A stretch of 5,590 bases of DNA from Gammaproteobacteria bacterium. GTDB taxonomy: Bacteria > Pseudomonadota > Gammaproteobacteria > J044. Positions 1 through 5,590 of the stretch are shown one piece after another; the stretch's first letter is position 1, and every line of letters starts with the position of its first letter. Below the pieces are notes generated by a model, which saw only the letters and a program-made list of their open reading frames with translations, had not been told where the DNA came from and did no database searches. The stretch covers positions 1 to 5,590 of the forward strand of contig JALWNJ010000141.1 in NCBI GenBank assembly GCA_026995955.1, given 5' to 3'. The translations under genes and the position numbers were made by a program.

Positions 1-99
1 GTCCTCCTCCGGGCTGTGGAAGAAGGCACGGTGCGCGGCCAGGGCGCCCCGCTGGTGCCGGCCGCGCACCGTGCCTTCTTCCACAGCCCGGAGGAGGAC
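1..99. repeat. Perfect 40-bp inverted repeat (fold-back) at window edge
   Basis: Bases 1-40 are the exact reverse complement of bases 60-99, with no mismatch, around a 19-base spacer (41-59). The right arm codes for good AnmK sequence ([12 protein letters not shown] and neighbours). The left arm is read in the same frame but gives residues that do not fit the family, so it is the right arm copied backwards. The arm reaches base 1, so it may continue outside the window. There is no T-run, no terminal-repeat context and no transposase. The likeliest explanation is a fold-back chimera or assembly artefact at a contig end; a real recent inversion-duplication is the alternative. Confidence 0.95.
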
Positions 100-714
100 C
101 GCGCGGTGCTCAACCTGGGCGGCATCGCCAATCTCACCCTGCTGCCGGCGCGCGGCCCGGTGACCGGCTTCGACACCGGCCCCGGCAACACGCTGATGGA
201 CCGATGGATCCAGCGTCACCGCCAGCAGCCCTGCGACACCGACGGCCGCTGGGCGGCCTCGGGCCGGGTCGACGAGGCGCTGCTGGCACGGCTGCTGGAG
301 GATCCCTACTTCGCCGCGCCGCCGCCGAAGAGCACCGGCACCGAGTACTTCAATCTCGACTGGCTGGCACCGCGCCTGAGCGCCGACTTGGTGCCGGCCG
401 ACACGCAGGCGACCCTGCTGGCGCTCACCGTGGAGAGCGTGGCGGAGGCGCTCGCACGGGCGATGCCCCACTGCCGGCGCCTGCTGGTGTGCGGCGGCGG
501 CGCCCGCAATCCGCTGCTGATGCAGCGTCTGACGGAACGCCTTGCCGGGATCACGGTGGAGGATACTGCCCGCCACGGCATCCCGCCCACGCTGGTGGAA
601 GCCACCGCCTTCGCCTGGCTCGCGGCACGCACCCTAGAAGGCCAACCGGGCAACCTGCCGGAGGTTACCGGTGCCAGCCATCCGGTGGTACTGGGCTGCA
701 TCCACCCCGCCTGA
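1..714 (+). CDS. anmK: Anhydro-N-acetylmuramic acid kinase, C-terminal part (5'-broken)
   Basis: AnmK phosphorylates and hydrates 1,6-anhydro-N-acetylmuramic acid to MurNAc-6-phosphate in the cytoplasm, during recycling of peptidoglycan fragments. About 225 of the family's roughly 370 residues are present. Recognisable segments in order are [11 protein letters not shown] (from base 37), [27 protein letters not shown] (the hallmark DTGPGN), [44 protein letters not shown] and a C-terminal [10 protein letters not shown] close to the E. coli ending. The stop is TGA at 712-714. The frame is open to base 1, but residues encoded by about 1-34 come from the inverted-repeat arm. They replace the expected D-x-A-x-G-G-Q-G segment, including the catalytic Asp. 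A GTG at 16 is therefore not a credible start. Identity is secure; whether the gene is intact in the organism cannot be seen here. Confidence 0.93.
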   Translation, partial: VLLRAVEEGTVRGQGAPLVPAAHRAFFHSPEEDRAVLNLGGIANLTLLPARGPVTGFDTGPGNTLMDRWIQRHRQQPCDTDGRWAASGRVDEALLARLLEDPYFAAPPPKSTGTEYFNLDWLAPRLSADLVPADTQATLLALTVESVAEALARAMPHCRRLLVCGGGARNPLLMQRLTERLAGITVEDTARHGIPPTLVEATAFAWLAARTLEGQPGNLPEVTGASHPVVLGCIHPA

Positions 715-725
715 GACACCGTCTC

Positions 726-739
726 TTGACCCGCATCAG
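726..739 (+). promoter_or_regulatory. Predicted FNR/ANR/DNR-type activator site
   Basis: The 14-mer TTGACCCGCATCAG matches the Crp/FNR-family consensus TTGAT-N4-ATCAA at 8 of 10 positions, and the core TGA...TCA is intact. Its centre lies between bases 732 and 733. That is 41.5 bp upstream of the start site (about 774) predicted from the -10 box at 762-767, which is the classical class II activator position. The -35 hexamer at the matching spacing (739-744, GGGCAA) is poor, as expected for an activator-dependent promoter. The site would place the downstream operon under low-oxygen (FNR/ANR) or nitric-oxide (DNR/NNR) control. The family member cannot be told from the box. Confidence 0.6.
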
Positions 740-761
740 GGCAAGGCGGGGCGAGCCGGTC

Positions 762-767
762 CATAAT
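762..767 (+). promoter_or_regulatory. Predicted -10 element of the operon promoter
   Basis: CATAAT matches the sigma-70 -10 consensus TATAAT at 5 of 6 positions and is the only A+T-rich hexamer in a G+C-rich gap. It predicts transcription start near 774 and an untranslated leader of about 31 bases before the ATG at 805. No good -35 lies 16-18 bp upstream; the FNR-like dyad overlaps that region instead. Confidence 0.55.
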
Positions 768-788
768 CCGATGTCGGTGCAGGACGCC

Positions 789-796
789 GGGAGGAG
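789..796 (+). promoter_or_regulatory. Ribosome binding site of the PDO-reductase gene
   Basis: GGGAGGAG ends 8 bases before the ATG at 805. This strong Shine-Dalgarno match selects that ATG over the in-frame ATG at 820. Confidence 0.8.
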
Positions 797-804
797 AAGA
801 CTGG

Positions 805-2460
805 ATGAGCACGGACTCGATGATTCCGGAAGATGCACGGCAGCAGACGGAGGCGCTGCTCAAGGCGCTGCAGCGCAAGGTGGTCCTGGTGCACTTTACC
901 CAGCGCCAGCCCTGCCCCGCCTGCCGCGACCAGCGGCGCTTGCTGGAGGAGCTGGCCGCGCTGTCGGATCGGCTCGAGCTTCAGGTCCTGGACCTGGAGC
1001 GCGACGCCGAGCAGGCGCGTGCACTGGGCGTGGACAAGGTACCGGCGACCGTGGTTCGCGATGCCGATCGTGACTACGGCATCCGTTTCTTCGGCCTGAC
1101 CCTGGGCTACGAATACACCTCGCTGCTCGAGGACATCGCAATGGTCGGCAGCGGCCGGCACGATCTGCCCGAGGAGATCCTGCCGCTGCTGCAGTACATC
1201 CGCGAGCCGCTGCACCTGGAGGTGATGGTCACCCTGACCTGCCCCTACTGCGCGAAGATGGTGCGGCTGGTGCATCAGCTGGCCTATGTCCACGAGCCGA
1301 TTCGCGGCGACATGATCGATGCCGCCGAGTTCCCGCAGCTGGTGCAGCGTTACCAGGTACATGGCGTGCCGCGCACGGTCGTCAATGGCCGTCCTGCCTT
1401 CGAGGGCGCGCTGCCGCCGCAGCAGGCGATGCTGGAGATCCTGCGCCTGGCCAACCCCGAGGCCTGGGAGATGATCGATGCCCAGCTGCGTACCCTGCGC
1501 GGGGAGCGTCAGGTACGCCTGCCCGACCCCGGGCATCGCTACGCGCTGGCCATCGTCGGCGCGGGGCCGGCAGCGCTCACCGCGGCCATCTATGCCGCCC
1601 GCAAGCAGATCGACACCCTGCTGCTGGCCGAACGCGTCGGCGGCCAGATCAACGACACCGAACTGATCGAGAACTATCCCGGCATCCCGGCCATCGGCGG
1701 CCAGGACCTGGCCGAGGCCCTGCGCCGCCATGCGGAGCGCTTTCCGGTGGCCGAACGGCTGGGCGTGCGGGTACGCGAGGTGCGCCGCGAGGGGGACGAT
1801 TTCCTGCTCGACAGCGGTGATGCGGTGTGGCGCGCGCGCAGCGTGATCTGGGCCACCGGCAAGCACTACCGGCGCCTGGGGCTGCCCGGCGAGGAGCGCT
1901 TTCTGGGACGCGGGGTGGCCTTCTGCGCCACCTGTGACGCGCCGCTGTACGCCGATCGGCGGGTGGCGGTGATCGGCGGCGGCAATTCGGCCTTCACCGC
2001 AGCGCGCGACCTGCTGCCCTGGGCCCGCGAGATCCACATCCTCAACATTGCCGACGACTGGCAGGCGGATCCGGTGCTGGTGCAGGAGGTGAGCGCCAGC
2101 GACAAGGTGCATCTGCATCCCGGCACGGTGGTGCGGGCCTATCTGGGCGAGGACCAGCTGCAGGGCATCCGTGTGGAGCGGCGCGACGGCTCCGACCGCT
2201 TCGATCTGAGGGTGGACGGCGTGTTCCTTGAGATCGGGCTGTCGCCCAACAGCGAACCGCTGCAGGGGCTGGCCACGCTCAACGAACGGGGCGAGGTGGT
2301 GGTCGATCGCCTTCAGCAGACCGACGTGCCCGGCCTGTTCGCTGCCGGGGACGTGAGCGACGAGCCGGCCAAGCAGATCATCGTCGCCGCCGGCAGCGGG
2401 GCCAGGGCCGCGCTGGCGGCGCACGACTGGCTGCAGGCCCATTCCGGGGAGGAGGACTGA
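805..2460 (+). CDS. Protein disulfide oxidoreductase-thioredoxin reductase fusion flavoprotein
   Basis: 551 residues, cytoplasmic, with no signal peptide or membrane segment. Residues about 15-225 are a protein disulfide oxidoreductase (PDO) module of two thioredoxin folds. Fold 1 has CPAC (37-40) and its cis-Pro at VP 79-80. The PDO-typical stretch IRFFGLTLGYEYTSLLEDI follows (93-111). Fold 2 has CPYC (146-149) and cis-Pro at VP 188-189. Residues about 245-545 are a low-molecular-weight thioredoxin reductase: FAD motif GAGPAA (252-257), ENYPG (289-293), redox-active CATC (374-377), second dinucleotide motif GGGNSA (391-396) and FAAGD (512-516). The likely role is NAD(P)H to FAD to CATC to the fused PDO, then reduction of protein or small disulfides. 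The usual NADPH-binding HRR motif is absent, replaced by an AhpF-like sequence. AhpF itself is less likely: its first thioredoxin fold lacks a CxxC, and no ahpC is adjacent. It heads the pdh operon, one base from pdhA. The physiological substrate is unknown. Confidence 0.9.
   Translation: MSTDSMIPEDARQQTEALLKALQRKVVLVHFTQRQPCPACRDQRRLLEELAALSDRLELQVLDLERDAEQARALGVDKVPATVVRDADRDYGIRFFGLTLGYEYTSLLEDIAMVGSGRHDLPEEILPLLQYIREPLHLEVMVTLTCPYCAKMVRLVHQLAYVHEPIRGDMIDAAEFPQLVQRYQVHGVPRTVVNGRPAFEGALPPQQAMLEILRLANPEAWEMIDAQLRTLRGERQVRLPDPGHRYALAIVGAGPAALTAAIYAARKQIDTLLLAERVGGQINDTELIENYPGIPAIGGQDLAEALRRHAERFPVAERLGVRVREVRREGDDFLLDSGDAVWRARSVIWATGKHYRRLGLPGEERFLGRGVAFCATCDAPLYADRRVAVIGGGNSAFTAARDLLPWAREIHILNIADDWQADPVLVQEVSASDKVHLHPGTVVRAYLGEDQLQGIRVERRDGSDRFDLRVDGVFLEIGLSPNSEPLQGLATLNERGEVVVDRLQQTDVPGLFAAGDVSDEPAKQIIVAAGSGARAALAAHDWLQAHSGEED
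2448..2455 (+). promoter_or_regulatory. Ribosome binding site of pdhA
   Basis: GGAGGAGG lies within the last codons of the upstream gene, 6 bases before the ATG at 2462. This implies translational coupling of the fusion gene to pdhA. Confidence 0.8.
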
Positions 2461-2461
2461 C

Positions 2462-3514
2462 ATGGAACGCGACCAACTGCGCGCCATGCTGCGCGACATG
2501 CTGCTGGCACGCCGCTTCGAGGAACGCGCGGCCGAGGAGTACACGAAGGGTCACATCGCCGGTTTCCTGCACCTGTATCCGGGCGAGGAGGCGGTGGCGG
2601 TGGGCAGCCTGCACGCGGCCGAGCCTTCGGACTGGATCGTCTCCACCTATCGCGAGCACGTGCACGCCATGGTGCGGGGCATGAGCCCGCGGGCGGTGAT
2701 GGCGGAGCTGTTCGGCAAGCGTACCGGCTGCTCGCGCGGGATGGGCGGTTCGATGCACCTGTTCGATCGCGCACTGCGCTTCACCGGCGGCTATGCCATC
2801 GTCGGCGAGACCTATCCGGTGGCCATCGGCATCGGCTATGCCGTGGCCATGCGCGGGCTGCCGGAGGCCGTGCTGTGCTTCTTCGGGGACGGCGCGGTGA
2901 ACCAGGGCACCTTCCACGAGTCGCTCAACATGGCCAGGCTGTGGAACCTGCCGGTGCTGTTCCTGTGCGAGAACAACCACTACCAGATCGGCACCGAGAT
3001 CCACCGCCATTCGGCCGTGGCGGAGGTATACCGGCGGGCCTGCGCCTACCGCATCCCGGCGCGGCGCATCGACGGCATGGACGTGCTGGCCGTGTACGAG
3101 GCCACCCGCGAGGCGTTGGCGCAGATCCGTGCCGGCAACGGACCGCAGCTGCTGGAGTTCGAGACCTACCGCTTCCGTGGCCACTCGATGTCGGACGCCG
3201 GCGCCTATCGCCCACGGGTGGAGCTCGAGGCCTGGCAGCGGCGCGACCCGCTGGCGGCGCAGCCGGCGGCCGAGGCACTGGGCTATCCCACCCAGGAGCA
3301 GATCGATGCGGCCGGTGAGGACTGCATTGGCCGCTTCTGCCGTCATCTGGGCCGCGAGGGGGTGGTGGCCGAGGACGAGCTGGAGGCCCTGCGCCGGGAG
3401 GTGGACGAGATCGTGGAGGACAGCGTGCGCTTTGCGCTGGAGAGTCCGGAGCCCGATCTCCAGGACGCCTGGGACAGCCTGTACGCGGCACGCGGCAAGG
3501 AGGTATTGCTGTGA
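2462..3514 (+). CDS. pdhA: Pyruvate dehydrogenase E1 component, alpha subunit
   Basis: 350 residues, the usual length for the alpha subunit of heterotetrameric E1. With PdhB it decarboxylates pyruvate using thiamine diphosphate and reductively acetylates the E2 lipoyl group. Visible motifs: GFLHLYPGEEAVAVG (34-48), STYREHVHAM (61-70), VMAELFGKRTGCSRGMGGSMHL (79-100), the thiamine-diphosphate/Mg motif beginning GDG (142-144) and ending NN (171-172), IDGMDVLAVYEAT (203-215), and RGHSMSD (239-245), the loop phosphorylated in mitochondrial enzymes. The GCSRGMGGSMH and RGHSMSD segments favour pyruvate over acetoin dehydrogenase and recall the cyanobacterial/plastid type. The usual YxMGT after the NN pair reads HYQIGT, a mild variation. 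The ATG is set by a strong ribosome binding site. The stop overlaps the pdhB start by four bases. Acetoin or another 2-oxo acid remains a minor alternative substrate. Confidence 0.92.
   Translation: MERDQLRAMLRDMLLARRFEERAAEEYTKGHIAGFLHLYPGEEAVAVGSLHAAEPSDWIVSTYREHVHAMVRGMSPRAVMAELFGKRTGCSRGMGGSMHLFDRALRFTGGYAIVGETYPVAIGIGYAVAMRGLPEAVLCFFGDGAVNQGTFHESLNMARLWNLPVLFLCENNHYQIGTEIHRHSAVAEVYRRACAYRIPARRIDGMDVLAVYEATREALAQIRAGNGPQLLEFETYRFRGHSMSDAGAYRPRVELEAWQRRDPLAAQPAAEALGYPTQEQIDAAGEDCIGRFCRHLGREGVVAEDELEALRREVDEIVEDSVRFALESPEPDLQDAWDSLYAARGKEVLL
3497..3504 (+). promoter_or_regulatory. Ribosome binding site of pdhB
   Basis: AAGGAGGT is a near-complete complement of the 16S rRNA tail, 6 bases before the GTG at 3511. 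It fixes this non-ATG start, which is fused to the pdhA stop in the tetranucleotide GTGA. Confidence 0.85.
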
Positions 3515-4491
3515 CGGAACGGGTCAAGCTCTGGCAGGCCCTCAACCGCGCCCTGGACGCGGAGATGGCGGCCGACGATGCGGTGTTCGTCCTCGGCGAG
3601 GACGTGGGGCTCTACGGCGGCAGCTACCGGGTCACCGAGGGGCTGTATGCGCGCTACGGCGAATGGCGCGTGCGCGACACGCCGATCTCCGAGGGCAGCT
3701 TTACCGGCCTGGGGGTGGGTGCGGCGCTGGCCGGCGCGCGGCCGGTGGTGGAGATCATGACCGTGAACTTCGCCCTGCTGGCACTGGACGCCATCATCAA
3801 CATGGCGGCCAAGATCCCCTTCATGTCCGGCGGGCAGTTCCCCATGCCGCTGGTGGTGCGCACCCCGGGCGGCGTGGCGCGGCAGCTCGCGGCGCAGCAT
3901 TCGCAGCGCCTGGAACACACCCTGATGAACGTGCCCGGCCTGCGCATCGTCACCCCGGCCACGCCGCAGGATGCCTGGTGGCAACTGCGCCAGGCGATCC
4001 GCAGCGACGAGCCCATCGTGATGCTGGAGCACGAGCTGCTGTACTTCGACGAGGGGCCGCTGGACGAAGGCCTGCCGCCTCCGCCCATGCATCGCGCGCT
4101 GGTGCGCCGCGAGGGCGAGGACCTGACCCTGCTGACCTACCTCAAGGGGGTGGGTCAGTCGCTGGAGGCCGCCGAGCGGCTCGCCGCCGAGGGCATATCG
4201 GTGGAGGTCATCGACCTGCGCAGCCTGCGGCCCATCGACTGGGAGCGCTGCATGGCCTCGCTGGAGAAGACCCACCGCCTGCTGGTGGTGGAGGAGGACT
4301 GCGGCTTTGCCGGCGCCGGTGCCGAACTGGTGGCCCGGCTGAGCGAGCGCGCCTTCTACCTGCTCGACGCACCGCCCCGGCGGGTGGCCGGCCTGGACAT
4401 CCCCACGCCCTACAACGGACGCCTGGAAGCGGCCACCATCCCGCAGGTGGACGACATCGTGCAGGCCGCGCGCGAACTGTGCCAGGCCTGA
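3511..4491 (+). CDS. pdhB: Pyruvate dehydrogenase E1 component, beta subunit
   Basis: 326 residues, the standard E1-beta length; starts with GTG. It is the transketolase-like partner of PdhA and completes the alpha2beta2 decarboxylase. Motifs seen: LGEDVGLYGG (28-37), DTPISEGSFTGLGVG (56-70), in which Glu61 should be the glutamate that contacts the cofactor aminopyrimidine, VRTPGG (116-121), AQHSQ (128-132), with His130 at the conserved active-site histidine, VTPATPQDA (147-155), VIDLRSLRPID (233-243) for the C-terminal transketolase domain, VVEEDCGFAG (259-268), and IPTPYNGRLE (297-306) near the end. No key residue appears to be missing. It overlaps pdhA by four bases and precedes pdhC by 12, so the three are very probably co-translated from one mRNA. 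Confidence 0.93.
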   Translation: MTERVKLWQALNRALDAEMAADDAVFVLGEDVGLYGGSYRVTEGLYARYGEWRVRDTPISEGSFTGLGVGAALAGARPVVEIMTVNFALLALDAIINMAAKIPFMSGGQFPMPLVVRTPGGVARQLAAQHSQRLEHTLMNVPGLRIVTPATPQDAWWQLRQAIRSDEPIVMLEHELLYFDEGPLDEGLPPPPMHRALVRREGEDLTLLTYLKGVGQSLEAAERLAAEGISVEVIDLRSLRPIDWERCMASLEKTHRLLVVEEDCGFAGAGAELVARLSERAFYLLDAPPRRVAGLDIPTPYNGRLEAATIPQVDDIVQAARELCQA

Positions 4492-4496
4492 GGAGG
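4491..4496 (+). promoter_or_regulatory. Ribosome binding site deciding the pdhC start
   Basis: AGGAGG begins at the last base of the pdhB stop. It is 7 bases before the ATG at 4504 but only 1 base before the in-frame ATG at 4498. The second ATG is therefore the likely start. Confidence 0.75.
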
Positions 4497-4503
4497 AATG
4501 ACC

Positions 4504-5590
4504 ATGCGCAAGCCCGTGACCATGCCCGCACTCTCCGACACCATGCAGAGCGGCCAGCTGGTGCGCTGGCTGAAGCGGCCCGGCGACCCGGTCCGGCGCG
4601 GTGAGCCCATCGCCGAGGTGGAGTCGGACAAGGCGGTGATGGAACTGGAGGCCTTCGACGAGGGCTGGCTGGCCGGCCCGCTGGCCGAGACCGGAGTCGA
4701 CATCCCGGTGGGTCAGACCATTGCCTGGATCAGCGACCGGCCGGAAGGGACGGACAGCGAGGCATCGGCACAACAGCCGGCGGCTGTCCCGCAGGGCGAC
4801 GCAACCACGAACGCGCCAGTACCCGCCGAGGCGCCCGTCCCGGCCCGGACGGAAGCGCAACCCCGCGACAAGGGCAAGCCCGAGCCGGCCGCCCCGCCGC
4901 CAACAGCACAGCCTGCGCGCCGCCGCGAGGAGCCGCCCGCGTATTCACCCGCCGCGCGCGCCCTGGCCGCCAGCCTGGGCCTGGCTCCGGAACAGATCCC
5001 GCCCGGCGCGGACGGCATCGTGCACGAGCGCGAGGTGCTGGCTGCCGCCCTGGGCCGACGCATGCCGGCCGGCCTCGACACCGGACCGCCCTGGCGCATC
5101 AAGCTGCCGACTCCGATGCAGCGGGCAGTGGCCGAGAACATGACCCGCAGCCTGTCGATCCCGGTCTTCCACCTGCGCACCGAACTGCCACTGGGCCCGC
5201 TGCGGGACCTGGCCCGGCAGCAGAAACTGAGCCTCACCCTGCTGTTCGCCCGTGCCCTGGCGCTCACCCTCGCGCAGCACCCGAGGATGAACGCGGCCTG
5301 GACGCCACTGGGACTGGCCCTGCGCGAGCGGGTGGACATGGGCATCGCGGTGGACATCCCGCACGGGCTGGTGACCCCGGTGCTGCGCGACCTGGCCGGC
5401 CGGCCGCTGGCGGAGCTGGCCGCGGACTGGGCGGCACTCAGGCAGCGTGCCCGCGACAAGCGCCTGGCGCCCGGCGACTACCAGGGCGCCACCTGCTATC
5501 TGAGCAACCTGGGGATGTTCCCCGCAGTGCGTGACTTCGACGCCATCCTGCCGGAGGGGGCCAGCCTGATCCTGGCGCTGGCGGCGGAAC
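4504..5590 (+). CDS. pdhC: Pyruvate dehydrogenase E2, dihydrolipoyl acetyltransferase (3'-truncated by window)
   Basis: 362 residues are visible; the frame stays open to the window end. E2 is the core of the complex and transfers acetyl from lipoyl-lysine to CoA. Domain order: one lipoyl domain (about 1-80, opening KPVTMPALSDTMQSGQLV, with Lys43 in ESDKA as the lipoylation site); an Ala/Pro-rich swinging linker (about 80-145); a peripheral subunit-binding domain (about 147-183, SPAARALAASLG); then the acetyltransferase domain from about 197, with TPMQRAVAENM, VDMGIAVDIPHGLVTPVLRD and YLSNLGMF (332-339). The catalytic DHRxxDG motif should lie just beyond base 5590, with perhaps 50-60 residues missing. 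Oddity: the subunit-binding domain lacks the usual GTGxxGR turn, reading PGADGIV, with Ile172 at the arginine position. Single-lipoyl E2 is common with alpha/beta-type E1. A branched-chain or acetoin E2 is less likely given pdhAB upstream. Confidence 0.92.
   Translation, partial: MRKPVTMPALSDTMQSGQLVRWLKRPGDPVRRGEPIAEVESDKAVMELEAFDEGWLAGPLAETGVDIPVGQTIAWISDRPEGTDSEASAQQPAAVPQGDATTNAPVPAEAPVPARTEAQPRDKGKPEPAAPPPTAQPARRREEPPAYSPAARALAASLGLAPEQIPPGADGIVHEREVLAAALGRRMPAGLDTGPPWRIKLPTPMQRAVAENMTRSLSIPVFHLRTELPLGPLRDLARQQKLSLTLLFARALALTLAQHPRMNAAWTPLGLALRERVDMGIAVDIPHGLVTPVLRDLAGRPLAELAADWAALRQRARDKRLAPGDYQGATCYLSNLGMFPAVRDFDAILPEGASLILALAAE
4741..4935 (+). other. Ala/Pro-rich interdomain linker of E2
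   Basis: This segment of pdhC encodes about 65 residues dominated by Ala, Pro, Glu and Gln, with scattered Arg/Lys and no hydrophobic core. It is the expected flexible linker between lipoyl and subunit-binding domains. Codon choice here is looser than in the flanking domains (ACA, CCA, GCA, CAA and GTA appear), consistent with relaxed constraint rather than transfer. Confidence 0.75.

Noticed and set aside
16..18. GTG as the anmK start
   Set aside because: It lies in the inverted-repeat arm, has no sensible ribosome binding site, and would give an AnmK lacking its N-terminal third and the catalytic Asp.
1..99. The inverted repeat as a transcription terminator, IS end or CRISPR-like element
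   Set aside because: It is inside coding sequence, has no T-run, no transposase or target duplication, and only one pair of arms. One arm is plainly native anmK.
715..760. Rho-independent terminator after anmK
   Set aside because: I found no stable stem followed by a T-run. Read-through or Rho-dependent termination is possible but not visible.
726..767. TTGACC (726-731) as a sigma-70 -35 partner of CATAAT (762-767)
   Set aside because: The spacing is 30 bases, far from 16-18. The TTGAC is better explained as half of the FNR-like dyad.
204..1073. 289-residue + strand frame across the anmK/PDO-reductase boundary
   Set aside because: It is out of frame with both genes, Arg/Pro/Gly-rich and without domains. 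It spans the promoter region.
805..2460. Annotation of the fusion as AhpF
   Set aside because: The layout is similar and the NADH pocket is shared, but both N-terminal thioredoxin folds keep a CxxC, the PDO signature stretch is present, and no ahpC is adjacent.
736..2544. 602-residue open frame on the minus strand
   Set aside because: It is antisense to the PDO-reductase gene, whose motifs are unambiguous. The translation is rich in His/Gln/Arg with no recognisable domain, which is typical of a shadow frame in G+C-rich DNA with strong codon bias.
2378..3346. 322-residue open frame on the minus strand
   Set aside because: It is a shadow of pdhA with the same compositional signature and no domain.
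4498..4500. ATG at 4498 as the pdhC start
   Set aside because: It is only one base from AGGAGG, too close for initiation. The in-frame ATG at 4504 has a 7-base spacing and gives the normal E2 N-terminus.
3129..4604. 491-residue + strand frame overlapping pdhA, pdhB and pdhC
   Set aside because: It is an out-of-frame reading through three real genes, low-complexity Arg/Ala/Gly-rich, with no motif.
3343..4860. 505-residue open frame on the minus strand
   Set aside because: It lies opposite pdhB and parts of pdhA and pdhC, which carry clear family motifs. It has no motif of its own, and its length is explained by high G+C.

Overview
The window is very G+C-rich bacterial DNA. It is densely packed, with every gene on the + strand. 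It most resembles a gammaproteobacterium: the AnmK C-terminus is close to the enterobacterial/pseudomonad form as I remember it, and the promoter fits FNR/ANR-type control. Genus is not readable from the sequence. A chemolithotrophic or purple-sulfur-type lineage is possible but only a guess.

Layout. (1) Bases 1-99 form a perfect 40-bp inverted repeat around a 19-base spacer. It lies inside a reading frame that should be anmK and destroys the conserved residues there, so it looks like a fold-back junction or assembly edge rather than native gene sequence. (2) Up to base 714 runs the C-terminal part of anmK (anhydro-N-acetylmuramic acid kinase, peptidoglycan recycling). (3) The 90-base gap 715-804 holds an FNR/ANR-like dyad and a good -10 box in exact class II (-41.5) geometry, then a strong ribosome binding site. 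(4) Bases 805-2460 encode a 551-residue fusion of a protein disulfide oxidoreductase (two thioredoxin folds, CPAC and CPYC) to a thioredoxin-reductase-type flavoprotein with a CATC centre. (5) Bases 2462-5590 hold pdhA, pdhB and the start of pdhC: the E1-alpha, E1-beta and E2 subunits of a heterotetrameric-E1 pyruvate dehydrogenase complex. The window ends inside the E2 catalytic domain.

The four genes from 805 onward are separated by 1, -4 and 12 bases and almost certainly form one operon driven from the 715-804 gap. PdhA and PdhB would decarboxylate pyruvate with thiamine diphosphate and pass the acetyl group to the lipoyl lysine of PdhC, which makes acetyl-CoA. The complex also needs a dihydrolipoamide dehydrogenase (E3), which is not in the window. 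The only disulfide-handling flavoprotein here is the PDO-reductase fusion at the operon head. Its pyridine-nucleotide pocket looks NADH-type, like AhpF.

The most interesting combination is a dithiol/disulfide flavoprotein fusion co-transcribed with a lipoyl-dependent dehydrogenase under a predicted oxygen- or NO-responsive activator. In addition, the E2 subunit-binding domain has lost an arginine usually implicated in E3 binding. A functional link between the fusion protein and the lipoyl cycle is inference, not shown by the sequence.
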